Notes: generated by a model not told the origin, from the letters alone. Positions 1 to 7,279 are shown, counted from the first letter of the stretch. The stretch: 39,074 nt of DNA from Sphingomonadales bacterium (GCA_027483465.1 JAIXUQ010000058.1:1-39074); one strand, 5' to 3'. Program-made: numbers and translations.

Positions 1-77
1 ATGTCACCCGCCGCAAGCGCGCCGGGCAAAAGAGCGTCTTCATCGACGGCCCGCATTTCGAGCTGAGTGCCGCCTGA
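1..77 (+). CDS. 3' end of an unidentified gene (5' end outside window)
   Basis: Reading from base 3, a frame runs open to a TGA at 75-77 and gives a basic then mixed tail ending in FIDGPHFELSAA. It lies 42 bases before the next plus-strand gene, as expected for the end of an upstream gene. The fragment is too short to assign to a family. Another frame also ends nearby (TGA at 64-66), so the frame choice is an inference from the fit to a plausible protein tail. Confidence 0.35.
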   Translation, partial: VTRRKRAGQKSVFIDGPHFELSAA

Positions 78-119
78 TCGGCTTGCGCGGGGCGCGCCGC
101 GCCGCTACCCGCGCAGGCC

Positions 120-1307
120 ATGCCGCCTGATGCCATCATCCTGGGGGCCGGCGGCGCCGGCCTGTTTTGCGCCGCCACCGCCGCCCAGGCCGGCGCGCGC
201 GTGCTGGTGATCGATCACAATGCCGAACCGGGCCGCAAGATCCTGATTTCCGGCGGCGGCCGCTGCAATTTCACCAACATCGGCGCGGTGCCCGAACGCT
301 ATCTCAGCGAGAATCGCCACTTCGCCCGCTCCGCCCTGTCGCGCTACACGCCGGCGGATTTCCTGGCGCTGGTGGAAAAACACCGCATCGCCTGGCATGA
401 AAAGACCCTGGGGCAGTTGTTCTGCGACGGCTCGGCCCGGCAGATCGTCGCCCTGCTGATGGACGAATGCGCCGCCGGGCAGGTGGAGTTCGCCTTTGGC
501 GCCGCCATCAGCGATGTCGGCCATGCCGATGGCCGCTTCACCGTCACCACCAGCGCCGGCACGTTCACGGCGGCCAATCTGGTGATCGCCACCGGCGGCC
601 CGGCCATCCCCAAGCTGGGGGCGACCGGCTTTGCCTATCAACTGGCCAAGCAGTTCGGCTGCAAGATCATTCCGCCGCGCCCGGCGCTGGTGCCCTTCAC
701 CCTGCCGCAGGGCGAAAATCTGTTCCGCGAACTGGCCGGCGTGGCCGCCGACGTGGTGGCGAAAGCCGGCAAGGCCGCTTTCCGCGAGGCGGCGCTGTTC
801 ACCCACAAGGGGCTTTCCGGCCCGGCGATGTTGCAGGTTTCCAGCTATTGGCGGCATGGCGAGGCGATCGCGGTGGATTTCCTGCCCGATGCCCCGGCCG
901 ATTGGCTGCTGGGCGCCAAGCGGCAGCGGCCAAAGGCCGGCCTGAAAGCCGTGCTGGCCGCTGCCCTGCCCGAACGGCTGGCCGAGGCGCTGAGCGCGGC
1001 GCTGGCGCTGCCCGGCGAACTGGGTGCGCACAAGGACGCCAGCCTGAGCGCCGCGATGGCCCGCCTCAAGGCCTGGGCCTTCCGCCCCGATGGCACCGAG
1101 GGTTTTGCCAAGGCCGAAGTCACCGCCGGCGGCATCGACACCGCCACCCTGAGCAGCCGCACCCTGATGGCCAATCATATTGAAGGGCTGTTCGCCATCG
1201 GCGAGGCAGTGGATGTGACAGGCTGGCTGGGCGGTTACAATTTCCAATGGGCCTGGGCCTCGGGCCATGCCGCCGGGCAGGCGATTGCGGAAAGGGTGCG
1301 CGGATGA
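120..1307 (+). CDS. NAD(P)/FAD-dependent oxidoreductase, HI0933/BaiN (YhiN) family
   Basis: This is a 395-residue flavoprotein. The N-terminus has the dinucleotide-binding loop GAGGAG (residues about 9-14) followed by the end of the beta strand VLVIDHN. The family signature GRKILISGGGRCNFTN sits at about residues 38-53, and a second glycine-rich segment ATGGP lies near 160. The C-terminal FAD-contact block includes GEAVDVTGWLGGYNFQWAW. Length and motif order match HI0933/YhiN proteins, which bind FAD; one relative (BaiN) acts in gut bile-acid metabolism, but most have no known substrate. The stop codon overlaps the nitroreductase start (ATGA), so the two are probably co-translated redox enzymes. 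The cytosolic location is inferred from the lack of a signal peptide. Confidence 0.9.
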   Translation: MPPDAIILGAGGAGLFCAATAAQAGARVLVIDHNAEPGRKILISGGGRCNFTNIGAVPERYLSENRHFARSALSRYTPADFLALVEKHRIAWHEKTLGQLFCDGSARQIVALLMDECAAGQVEFAFGAAISDVGHADGRFTVTTSAGTFTAANLVIATGGPAIPKLGATGFAYQLAKQFGCKIIPPRPALVPFTLPQGENLFRELAGVAADVVAKAGKAAFREAALFTHKGLSGPAMLQVSSYWRHGEAIAVDFLPDAPADWLLGAKRQRPKAGLKAVLAAALPERLAEALSAALALPGELGAHKDASLSAAMARLKAWAFRPDGTEGFAKAEVTAGGIDTATLSSRTLMANHIEGLFAIGEAVDVTGWLGGYNFQWAWASGHAAGQAIAERVRG

Positions 1308-1978
1308 TGACCTATGACGAGGTGGTGCTGGGCCGCCGCTCCATCCGGGGCTTTCTGAACAAGCCGGTGCCGATGGAACTGATCCGGGAGATCCTGGCGC
1401 TGGCGATGCGCAGCCCGTCATCGATGAACACCCAGCCGTGGAATTTCACTGTCGTCACCGGCGAACCGCTTGACCGTATCCGCGCCGGCAACACCGAACG
1501 CAACCTGGCCGGCATCCCCCACAGCCGCGAATTCCGCACCGGGGAGGCCTTTGCCGGCGTCCACCGCGAGCGACAGATCGGCGTGGCCAAGCAATTGTTT
1601 GCCGCCATGGGCATCGCCCGCGATGATGCGCCGGCGCGGCAGGATTGGGTGCTGCGCGGCTTCCGCCAGTTTGATGCGCCGGTGTGCGTGATCATCACCT
1701 ATGACAAGGTGCTGGCGGGCAGCGACGACACGCCGTTCGATTGCGGCGCCGTCTCCACCGCGCTGGTCAACGCCGCCTGGTCACGCGGGCTGGGCGCCGT
1801 GATCAACAGCCAGGGCATCATGCAGTCGCCAGTGGTGCGCGAACATGCCGGCATCGCCGATGACCAGGTGATCATGAAGGCCATCGCGCTGGGCTGGCCG
1901 GACGAGACATTCCCCGCCAACGCCGTGGTGTCGGAGCGCAAGAGCGTCGATGAGGCGGCGCGGTTCGTCGGTTTTTAG
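1304..1978 (+). CDS. Nitroreductase family FMN-dependent oxidoreductase
   Basis: This 224-residue protein has the nitroreductase fold signatures: an N-terminal RRSIRGF phosphate/FMN contact, SPSSMNTQPWNF at about residues 37-48, and a C-terminal ALGWPDE segment typical of family members that close the FMN site. Such enzymes reduce nitro groups, quinones or enones with NAD(P)H; the physiological substrate cannot be read from the sequence. I chose the ATG at 1304 because it overlaps the preceding stop as ATGA and begins with the usual TYDEVV lead-in; the in-frame start at 1247 lies inside the previous gene. The last 30 codons are duplicated downstream at 2982-3071. Confidence 0.9.
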   Translation: MMTYDEVVLGRRSIRGFLNKPVPMELIREILALAMRSPSSMNTQPWNFTVVTGEPLDRIRAGNTERNLAGIPHSREFRTGEAFAGVHRERQIGVAKQLFAAMGIARDDAPARQDWVLRGFRQFDAPVCVIITYDKVLAGSDDTPFDCGAVSTALVNAAWSRGLGAVINSQGIMQSPVVREHAGIADDQVIMKAIALGWPDETFPANAVVSERKSVDEAARFVGF

Positions 1979-2000
1979 GCTGGGGCCTGGCGCCAGGCGT

Positions 2001-2810
2001 TCACTCCAGCATCAGGCCGACCACGCGCCAGCCATCGCCTTCCTGCACGAGTGACAGGGTTTCGATGGCGTCGGGTTTGCCGGCAAACCGGGTGCGGAAC
2101 CGGACCTGCCACAGACCGTCAGGCGGGGCTGGCACATAGGAACTGCTGATCACATCGCGGCGGCTGGCCGGGCCGAGCGGGCCGTGCACGCGGGCGGCGA
2201 CTTCGGCCCAGCGGGCGCTGGAGTTGAGCGCGCGAAAGCTCTTGCCGGTGGCGTTCCAGCTGCCGGCCCAGTCGCCGGCATCGACCAGCGCCAGAAAGCG
2301 GCGGGCGGCAGCGACCGGCGGGCTTTCGCCCGCAAGGGCGGGGGCCGGTTCCGCCAGCGTGGCAGTGAGGGTGCCGGTGCTGGCCGAGGCCGCCGGGGGC
2401 GACACATCGGCTGGGGGATCGGCCGAGGGATTGGAGGGCAGGGCCAGCGCGACGATGGCGGCGAACGACAGGACAAAGGACATGGCAACGGCTCCGGTTT
2501 GCCAGCCCGGCCGGGGCCGCGGGCCGCGGGCGGCAGGCTGGTGTGGCGCAGACTGGGCCGGTGCGGACGGGATTGCAGCCCCCAAAGCCGTGTCCGCCGA
2601 TTTTTCGGGGGCTTCGGCAGCCAACAGCAGGCGGGCGGCCTCGCGGCTGCTCGATACGCCCAGCTTGCGCCGCGCATCACGCAGCCGTTCGTTGATGGTG
2701 TGGACCGACAGGCCAAGATGGCGGGCGATGCTTTTTGCGTCATGCCCCTGGGCCAGCAGGCGCAGCGCCTCCTGTTCCTTGGGCGTGAGGGCATTGAGGC
2801 CGCTGGTCAT
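2001..2810 (-). CDS. Membrane-anchored LuxR-type HTH regulator with DUF4019-like C-terminal domain
   Basis: This 269-residue protein starts directly with a LuxR/GerE helix-turn-helix (residues about 6-63, with LTPKEQEALRLLAQG and the recognition helix around LSVHTINERLRDARRKLGV). A proline/alanine-rich linker follows, then one membrane segment (about 110-126, MSFVLSFAAIVALAL), a second low-complexity linker, and a folded domain of about 100 residues ending VVGLMLE that resembles DUF4019. The predicted arrangement is a cytoplasmic DNA-binding head, one transmembrane anchor and an exported domain, which suggests one-component sensing across the inner membrane without phosphorelay (inference). 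I took the ATG at 2810; an upstream in-frame TTG at 2816 is possible. It is an island of opposite orientation between an intact nitroreductase and a remnant of a second copy. Confidence 0.8.
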   Translation of the reverse strand: MTSGLNALTPKEQEALRLLAQGHDAKSIARHLGLSVHTINERLRDARRKLGVSSSREAARLLLAAEAPEKSADTALGAAIPSAPAQSAPHQPAARGPRPRPGWQTGAVAMSFVLSFAAIVALALPSNPSADPPADVSPPAASASTGTLTATLAEPAPALAGESPPVAAARRFLALVDAGDWAGSWNATGKSFRALNSSARWAEVAARVHGPLGPASRRDVISSSYVPAPPDGLWQVRFRTRFAGKPDAIETLSLVQEGDGWRVVGLMLE

Positions 2811-2981
2811 GGCCAAGGGCTAACCGCGCGGCCGGCCGCAGGCCACCCCGAATTTTTCGGGTGCAGCGACCCTGTGGCGGCTGCCAGCCGCAGCGGCCAG
2901 GCCATCAGGGGGCGCGGGTGTTGGGGCACGAGCGGGTTTGAATTCTGCTTTTCGCTCATGGGCCTGGTGTTGGGCCCGGCA

Positions 2982-3071
2982 CTGGGCTGGCCGGATGAGA
3001 CCTTCCCCGCCAACGCCGTGGTGCCCGAGCGCAAGAGCGTTGATGAGGCGGCGCGGTTCGTGGGGTTCTAG
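2982..3071 (+). pseudogene. Remnant of a second nitroreductase copy (last 29 codons plus stop)
   Basis: These 90 bases repeat the end of the nitroreductase gene (1889-1978), including the stop codon. Codon by codon, 22 of 29 sense codons are unchanged, six differ silently, and one differs in meaning (Ser to Pro). Both copies end in AG but use TAG after silently different Phe codons. Upstream of 2982 the similarity stops abruptly, and no start codon or ribosome site precedes a useful frame. Mostly silent differences imply the two copies diverged while both were translated, so this was probably the end of a complete paralogue later lost by deletion or replacement. Confidence 0.85.
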
Positions 3072-3376
3072 GCCAGCCGGTGCGGGCTGGGATCGCCCTC
3101 TTCGGCGATCAGGTCGCGGCGGGCGGTGGCGAGGGCTTCGGCCAGGATGGCGGCGGTTTCGGCCGGGCCATGGCCGATGGCACGGGCGAGGCCCGCCAGC
3201 AGCGCGGAATCGGGGCAGACCGACAGGCTGGCGGCCAGCCCCGCCGGATCAAGCCCATGGGCGCGGGCGATCAGGCTGAGGGCGCGGGCGCGCTGGCGGA
3301 AGCTGAACGCTTGCAGCCGCGCGGTTTCCACCTCGGCCTTCTTGTGCAGCGCCCGGGCCAGATCCCATTCGGCCAC
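3068..3376 (-). CDS. Small uncharacterised protein, translationally coupled to the hydrolase
   Basis: This 102-residue, Ala/Leu/Arg-rich, probably all-helical protein begins with the GTG codon at 3374-3376, one base after the stop of the upstream hydrolase gene, which suggests coupled translation. It starts MAEWDLARALHKKAEVE and ends DPSPHRLA. Two hydrophobic-amphipathic segments (around ALSLIARAHGLDPAGLAASL and SALLAGLARAIGHGPAETAA) look like soluble helices rather than membrane spans. There are no recognisable motifs, so no function is proposed. It converges on the nitroreductase remnant, overlapping its end by a few bases. Confidence 0.6.
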   Translation of the reverse strand: MAEWDLARALHKKAEVETARLQAFSFRQRARALSLIARAHGLDPAGLAASLSVCPDSALLAGLARAIGHGPAETAAILAEALATARRDLIAEEGDPSPHRLA

Positions 3377-3377
3377 C

Positions 3378-4229
3378 TCACACCCCGTTGGCCTTGAAAT
3401 GTGCCAGCAATTTCGCCCAGGCATCCGCGCCGGCCGCCGCGTTGTAGCTGGGGCGGTAATCGGCGAGGAAACCGTGATCGGCCTGCGGGTAGAGGATGAT
3501 GCTGCTCTTCGTGCCCCTGATCGCAGCCTGCATCGCCTCCACGTCGGCCACCGGAATGCCCTTGTCGAGCGCGCCATAGAGGCCGAGCACCGGGGCCTTC
3601 AATTCGCCGGCCACCTCGATCGGCCATTTGCGCCCTTCCGCGCCCGGTTCGCCCTTGATGCGGCCATACCAGGCGCCGCCGGCCTTCAGCGCCGGGAAGC
3701 GCGCCGCCGCCATCCAGGTGACGGCGCCGCCCCAGCAGAAGCCGGTGATGCCGATCCGGCTGGCGGCAACAAAGGCCTGCGCCCCCAGCCAATCGAGCGT
3801 GGTTTTCGTGTCCCCCATCACCTGTTCGTGGCCGGCCTTGGCGACGATGGCGCGGATGGCGGTGAAATCGGTGAGCTTGGGCAGGCTCTTGTCGGGATCG
3901 CCGCGGAAGAAATATTCGGGCGCCACCGCGACATAGCCGGCGCGGGCAAAGCGGCGGCAGACATCCTGGATCCATTCGTGCACGCCGAAAATCTCGTTCA
4001 CCACGATCACCGCCGGGTGCTTGCCGGCCGCCGCCGGCCGCGCCACATAGGCCGGCAGGCCGCCGGGCAGGGTTTCCCAGCCGGTGACGAGGCCATCGGC
4101 CGGGGTGCGGATCGGTTCGGCCTGCGCGGCGATATCAAAGGCGGCATAGCCGGCCGCCAGAAGCACGGCGCGGCGGGAAAGGGCGAGATCGGCGGCTTCG
4201 GTGCCATCGGGGCGGGTGAGCGTGGCCAT
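3378..4229 (-). CDS. Dienelactone hydrolase family protein with Tat-type signal
   Basis: This 283-residue alpha/beta hydrolase has the dienelactone hydrolase triad in order: nucleophile Cys in GFCWGGAV, Asp in YGALDKG, and His in QADHGFLADY. The conserved NEIFGV oxyanion-region motif is present. The N-terminus carries LSRRAVLLAAGYAAF, an SRR-x-x-L arrangement followed by a hydrophobic stretch, so export by the Tat pathway is likely. Family members cleave lactones or esters; the substrate is unknown. The ATG at 4229 follows a good ribosome site (AGGGGA about 8 bases upstream). It is the first gene of a two-gene minus-strand unit with the 102-residue protein. A much longer reading frame through this start continues antisense into the transporter gene and is not meaningful. 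Confidence 0.9.
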   Translation of the reverse strand: MATLTRPDGTEAADLALSRRAVLLAAGYAAFDIAAQAEPIRTPADGLVTGWETLPGGLPAYVARPAAAGKHPAVIVVNEIFGVHEWIQDVCRRFARAGYVAVAPEYFFRGDPDKSLPKLTDFTAIRAIVAKAGHEQVMGDTKTTLDWLGAQAFVAASRIGITGFCWGGAVTWMAAARFPALKAGGAWYGRIKGEPGAEGRKWPIEVAGELKAPVLGLYGALDKGIPVADVEAMQAAIRGTKSSIILYPQADHGFLADYRPSYNAAAGADAWAKLLAHFKANGV

Positions 4230-4282
4230 GTGGTGATCCCCTGTGTGAGTCGAGGCCAAGCTTAGGCGGTGAAGTGCAGCCA

Positions 4283-5545
4283 TCACAAGAGCAGCATGCC
4301 GGCGCTGGCCAGGGCCATCAGCGCCACGGCGCCCCAGCCGATCAGGGCCTGGGCCCCGGTGACACGATATCGGCCCATCACCGCGCGGCGGCTGGCCAGC
4401 AGCATGATCGCCAGCATCACCGGCACGGCCACCACGCCATTGGCCACCGCCGACCAGAACAGCGCCTGCATGGCATCGATGCCGGCCAGATCGATGCCCA
4501 GCGCCGCCAGCACGGCCAGGCTGATGATGGCATAAAAGCCGGCGGCCTCCCGCGGTTTCAGTTCCAGCCCGGCGCGCCAGCCCATCAGTTCGGCAAGGGC
4601 ATAGGCGGCCGAACCGGCCAGCACCGGCACCGCCAGCAGGCCGGTGCCGATGATGCCGCTGGCAAACAGCGCGAAGGCGAAATCGCCGGCCACCGGCCGC
4701 AGGGCGGCGGCGGCATCGGCGGCGGTGGCGATGGCATGGCCGGCGGCCCCGTGCAGCGTGGCCGCGGTGGCGGCGATGATGCACAGCGAAATCAGCATGG
4801 TGACCAGAAAGCCCACCGCGCTGTCCATCACCAGCCGGTGCAGTTCGCGCGTGGCACCGCGCGGCCGGCGGGACAGGGGCGCCACATGGTGCAGGCGCAT
4901 TTCCTCGATCTCCTGGCTGCTCTGCCAGAAAAACAGATAGGGGCTGATGGTGGTGCCCAGGATGGCGACGATGGTGGTGGCGCTGCCGGCCGGCACGCTG
5001 GGCCACAGGCCGGCGGCAAAGGCGCGCCACGGCACCCCGGCCACCAGCACGACCCCCACATAGGCGAACAGCGACAGGGTGAGCCATTTCAGCAGCCCGA
5101 CATAGCGATGATAGGGCACGAACACCTGCAGCAGCAGCGAGCCGGCAGCAAAGCCGGCCATCAGCGCCGTGCGGTTGCCGCCGGCAACCAGCCGCGCCGC
5201 TTCGGCCATGGCGGCGATATCGGCGGCGATGTTGAGGATATTGGCCCCCAGCAGCAGGACCACCACCCCCCACACCGCCGGGCGCGGCAGGCTGGATTTC
5301 AGATTGGCGGCCAGCCCCTTGCCGGTGACACGGGCGATTTCGGCACAGGTGAACTGGAAAACCGTGAGAAAGGGCCACGCCAGCACCACCGGCCACAACA
5401 GCGCATAGCCGTGGGTGGCGCCGGCCTGAGCATAGGTGGCAATGCCGGACGGATCATCATCGGCCGCGCCGGTGACCAGCCCCGGCCCCAGCGCCGAATG
5501 ATAGGGCGGCCGTTTCAGGCGATGATGCAGTGGCGCTTTCGTCAC
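4283..5545 (-). CDS. Nramp-family divalent metal transporter with non-canonical metal-site motifs
   Basis: This 420-residue membrane protein has about eleven hydrophobic spans and the Nramp (SLC11) architecture. The first span carries ADDDPSGIATYAQAGA where classical Nramps have DPGN. The span-6 region reads TTISPYLFFWQSSQE where classical Nramps have a Met-Pro-His metal site. The Asp and Pro of span 1 and the Pro of span 6 are kept, but the Asn, Met and His equivalents are not. This subgroup is common in bacteria, but its ion preference may differ from Mn/Fe (inference). The start is a GTG at 5543-5545, preceded by AGAGGGGGCGAAG, a strong ribosome site. A metal-box-like palindrome lies just upstream. 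Confidence 0.88.
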   Translation of the reverse strand: MTKAPLHHRLKRPPYHSALGPGLVTGAADDDPSGIATYAQAGATHGYALLWPVVLAWPFLTVFQFTCAEIARVTGKGLAANLKSSLPRPAVWGVVVLLLGANILNIAADIAAMAEAARLVAGGNRTALMAGFAAGSLLLQVFVPYHRYVGLLKWLTLSLFAYVGVVLVAGVPWRAFAAGLWPSVPAGSATTIVAILGTTISPYLFFWQSSQEIEEMRLHHVAPLSRRPRGATRELHRLVMDSAVGFLVTMLISLCIIAATAATLHGAAGHAIATAADAAAALRPVAGDFAFALFASGIIGTGLLAVPVLAGSAAYALAELMGWRAGLELKPREAAGFYAIISLAVLAALGIDLAGIDAMQALFWSAVANGVVAVPVMLAIMLLASRRAVMGRYRVTGAQALIGWGAVALMALASAGMLLL

Positions 5546-5571
5546 CTTCGCCCCCTCTTGTTGGCCGGCGC

Positions 5572-5601
5572 GATAAAGATTACGCTCATGTAATCATTAT
5601 C
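5572..5601. promoter_or_regulatory. Fur-box-like inverted repeat between divergent genes (putative metal-responsive operator)
   Basis: GATAAAGATTAC (5572-5583) and GTAATCATTATC (5590-5601) are inverted repeats matching at 11 of 12 positions around a 6-base spacer. Each arm resembles the half site of the classical Fur box (GATAATGATAATCATTATC), although the spacing is wider. The site is in an AT-rich island of an otherwise GC-rich region, its centre 41 bases upstream of the transporter GTG and 34 bases upstream of the divergent secreted-protein ATG. Binding by Fur, Zur or another metal regulator is inferred from sequence and context only. Confidence 0.6.
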
Positions 5602-5619
5602 AGCTTGCCGGATCCTGCC

Positions 5620-6087
5620 ATGCGCCCAGCCCCGAATCCGTTTGCCGCCCCGGCCGCCCTTTCCGCCCTTACCGGTTTTGCCGGTTTTGCCGGCCTGTTG
5701 CTGCTTGCCGGCACCGCGGCCGTTGCGCAAACGCCGCCGCCCGATCCCCGGCTGGCTGCCGAACAGCGCGGCTGGATCGATGATCATGCCCGCTGGAATG
5801 CCCAGCACATGGCCGCGGCGCGCCGGCTGGAGGCGGTGGCCGCCGCCCTGCGCCGGCACGACACCAGCTTTGATCTGCACGGCGTGGAATTGCGCGCCCA
5901 TGATCGCCGGGTGATCGCCGAAGGCCACAGCGCGGCGGCGCGGGAACAGCAGGCGCGGCTGCGCGCCGCCCATGCCGAAGCCGCGCGCAGCCACCGCCGG
6001 CTGATGGCCGAAGTGGCCGATCTGGAACGCACCATCGCCGCCGATCTGCACGCCGCCCGCTTCCGGCCGGGCGATGGCCGGAAATAG
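5620..6087 (+). CDS. Small secreted helical protein of unknown function
   Basis: This 155-residue product has an N-terminal hydrophobic stretch (about residues 17-34) ending in AAVAQ, a typical signal peptidase I site, so it is predicted to be periplasmic. The mature part begins with TPPPDPRLAAEQRGWIDDH and is then almost entirely charged/alanine-rich helix with many Arg, His and Glu residues (for example RLEAVAAALRRHD and REQQARLRAAHAEAARSHRRL), suggesting a coiled coil. The mature part has many His residues, which with the metal-box-like palindrome immediately upstream could point to metal binding, but this is speculative. An in-frame start at 5530 lies inside the divergent transporter gene and would lack a signal peptide; the ATG at 5620 is preferred. 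Confidence 0.65.
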   Translation: MRPAPNPFAAPAALSALTGFAGFAGLLLLAGTAAVAQTPPPDPRLAAEQRGWIDDHARWNAQHMAAARRLEAVAAALRRHDTSFDLHGVELRAHDRRVIAEGHSAAAREQQARLRAAHAEAARSHRRLMAEVADLERTIAADLHAARFRPGDGRK

Positions 6088-6121
6088 GGGCCCAACACAC
6101 AGCGGCGGCGGGCTGGCGGTT

Positions 6122-7030
6122 TCAGGGCCGGTAACGGATCAGGCCTTCCTGCATCACGCAGGCGATGGGATTGCCGCCGATATCGTGCACGATGGCGCGG
6201 TTGATGCCGCGCCCGCCGGCGGCCATCGGGCTGTCCTGATCAAACAACTGCCACTGGTTCATGTCGGGCGTCTGGTTGAACCAGATGGCATGATCAAGGC
6301 TGGCCGATTGCAGGGCGGGGTTTGACCAGCCGATGCCGTGCGGGGCCAGGCAGGTATCGAGCAGCGTCATGTCGGAGGCATAGGCGAACAGGCAGCGTTG
6401 CAGCACCGGATCGGCGGCCTGTTCGGGGCTGAGGCTGGCGGCCAGGCGCACCCAGTGGCGCTGTTGCGGCGGGCGTTTCCGGGGGTTGAAGAAATCATCA
6501 TCGCCATCCACCGCCCGCACATCCAGCGGCCGTTCGCGGGTGAGCCAGATGGTGCGCCAGGGTTCGGGCGCGTTGGGGGCGTTGCGCCGCGCCCATTCCG
6601 AATCGCTTTCCAGCGTTTCGGGGTGCGGCACATCGGCCGGCGGGCGCACATCATGCTCCAGCCCGTCTTCGGGCAGCTGGAAACTGGCGGCCATGTTGAA
6701 GATCGGCCGGCCCTTCTGGATCGCCACGACCCGGCGGGTGGTGAAGCCGGCGCCGTCACGGTCACGCTCCACCTTGTAGACGATGGGCAGCTTGGGATCG
6801 CCGGGGCGGATGAAATAGCTGTGCAGGCTGTGGCACAGGCGGGGCGCCTCCACCGTGCGGCTGGCCGCCATCAGCGCCTGCGCCACCACCTGGCCGCCAT
6901 AGACGCGAATCCAGCCCTCATCGGTGGACTGGCCGCGGAAGAGATCGGTTTCCACTTCCTCGAGCGCGAGGAGCGAGAGCAGGCGGGCGACGGCGCGCGG
7001 GCCGACGGGATCATCAGATGGGCTGGTCAT
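6122..7030 (-). CDS. tesB: Acyl-CoA thioesterase II
   Basis: This 302-residue double-hotdog thioesterase hydrolyses medium- to long-chain acyl-CoA to free acid and CoA in the cytoplasm. The N-terminal hotdog contains RVYGGQVVAQALMAA and HSLHSYFIRPGD, both strong family signatures. The second hotdog carries the catalytic Asp in SLDHAIWFN, a small polar residue in DSPMAAGGRG, and the Gln in CVMQEGLIR. The length is normal for TesB. I chose the ATG at 7030, preceded by AGGAACGGTGGC; the upstream in-frame ATG (7063) adds eleven unconserved residues. It is transcribed away from the tRNA-Asp gene and shares its upstream region. Confidence 0.93.
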   Translation of the reverse strand: MTSPSDDPVGPRAVARLLSLLALEEVETDLFRGQSTDEGWIRVYGGQVVAQALMAASRTVEAPRLCHSLHSYFIRPGDPKLPIVYKVERDRDGAGFTTRRVVAIQKGRPIFNMAASFQLPEDGLEHDVRPPADVPHPETLESDSEWARRNAPNAPEPWRTIWLTRERPLDVRAVDGDDDFFNPRKRPPQQRHWVRLAASLSPEQAADPVLQRCLFAYASDMTLLDTCLAPHGIGWSNPALQSASLDHAIWFNQTPDMNQWQLFDQDSPMAAGGRGINRAIVHDIGGNPIACVMQEGLIRYRP

Positions 7031-7083
7031 GCCACCGTTCCTAGCGGAGAATGACTTGTCCACAAGCTGAATTGAATCGATGC

Positions 7084-7112
7084 TTGACAGGCCTGCGCGG
7101 CTTCCATATCTG
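7084..7112 (+). promoter_or_regulatory. Sigma-70-type promoter of tRNA-Asp
   Basis: TTGACA (7084-7089), a perfect -35 element, is separated by 17 bases from TATCTG (7107-7112). Transcription would start near 7119, about 12 bases before the mature tRNA. The bases between the -10 and the start are GC-rich, as in stable-RNA promoters under stringent control. Confidence 0.7.
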
Positions 7113-7130
7113 CGCGGCTCCGCAAGACAC

Positions 7131-7207
7131 GCGGGTGTAGCTCAGTCGGTTAGAGCGTCGGCCTGTCACGCCGAAGGTCGCGGGTTCGAGCCCCGTCACT
7201 CGCGCCA
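7131..7207 (+). tRNA. tRNA-Asp (anticodon GTC), CCA encoded
   Basis: This is a 77-base cloverleaf. The acceptor arm GCGGGTG (7131-7137) pairs with CACTCGC (7197-7203) with one G-U pair, followed by discriminator G and an encoded CCA at 7205-7207. The D arm contains TAGCTCAGTCGGTTAGAGC. The anticodon stem TCGGC/GCCGA encloses the loop CTGTCAC, giving anticodon GTC for aspartate. The T arm contains GGTTCGAGCCC. No anomalies were seen. It has its own strong promoter and a terminator downstream. Confidence 0.97.
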
Positions 7208-7223
7208 CTTGCCCCAAGTGGCG
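7203..7223 (+). other. Hairpin overlapping the tRNA-Asp CCA end
   Basis: CGCCACTTG (7203-7211) and CAAGTGGCG (7215-7223) form a perfect 9-bp stem with a 3-base loop. The left arm includes the discriminator and CCA of the tRNA, so in the precursor this stem competes with normal exposure of the 3' end. It may guide or delay 3' processing, or may act as a weak pause before the main terminator. Confidence 0.55.
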
Positions 7224-7225
7224 AC

Positions 7226-7267
7226 ACGAAAAACCCCGCTGCCAGCGTTGGCAGCGGGGTTTTTCGT
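7226..7267. terminator. Bidirectional rho-independent terminator between tRNA-Asp and chorismate mutase
   Basis: There is a perfect 18-bp inverted repeat: 7226-7243 pairs with 7250-7267 around the 6-base loop AGCGTT. The GC-rich core CCCCGCTGCC is flanked by runs of A on the left and T on the right, so either strand yields a hairpin followed by a U tract. It lies between convergent genes and can end both the tRNA transcript (plus) and the chorismate mutase operon (minus). Confidence 0.92.
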
Positions 7268-7279
7268 TTGGCCTGTTGG

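Noticed and set aside
105-1421. A 438-residue minus-strand frame over the flavoprotein
   Set aside because: It is an antisense shadow with no recognisable motifs.
2184-3071. A 295-residue plus-strand frame ending with nitroreductase-like residues
   Set aside because: Most of it is antisense to the LuxR-type gene. Only the last 30 codons are nitroreductase-like, so it is not a fusion gene.
3378-5396. A 672-residue minus-strand frame joining the hydrolase to an N-terminal region upstream
   Set aside because: The upstream part is an out-of-frame reading of the Nramp gene. The hydrolase start at 4229 has a good ribosome site and a signal peptide.
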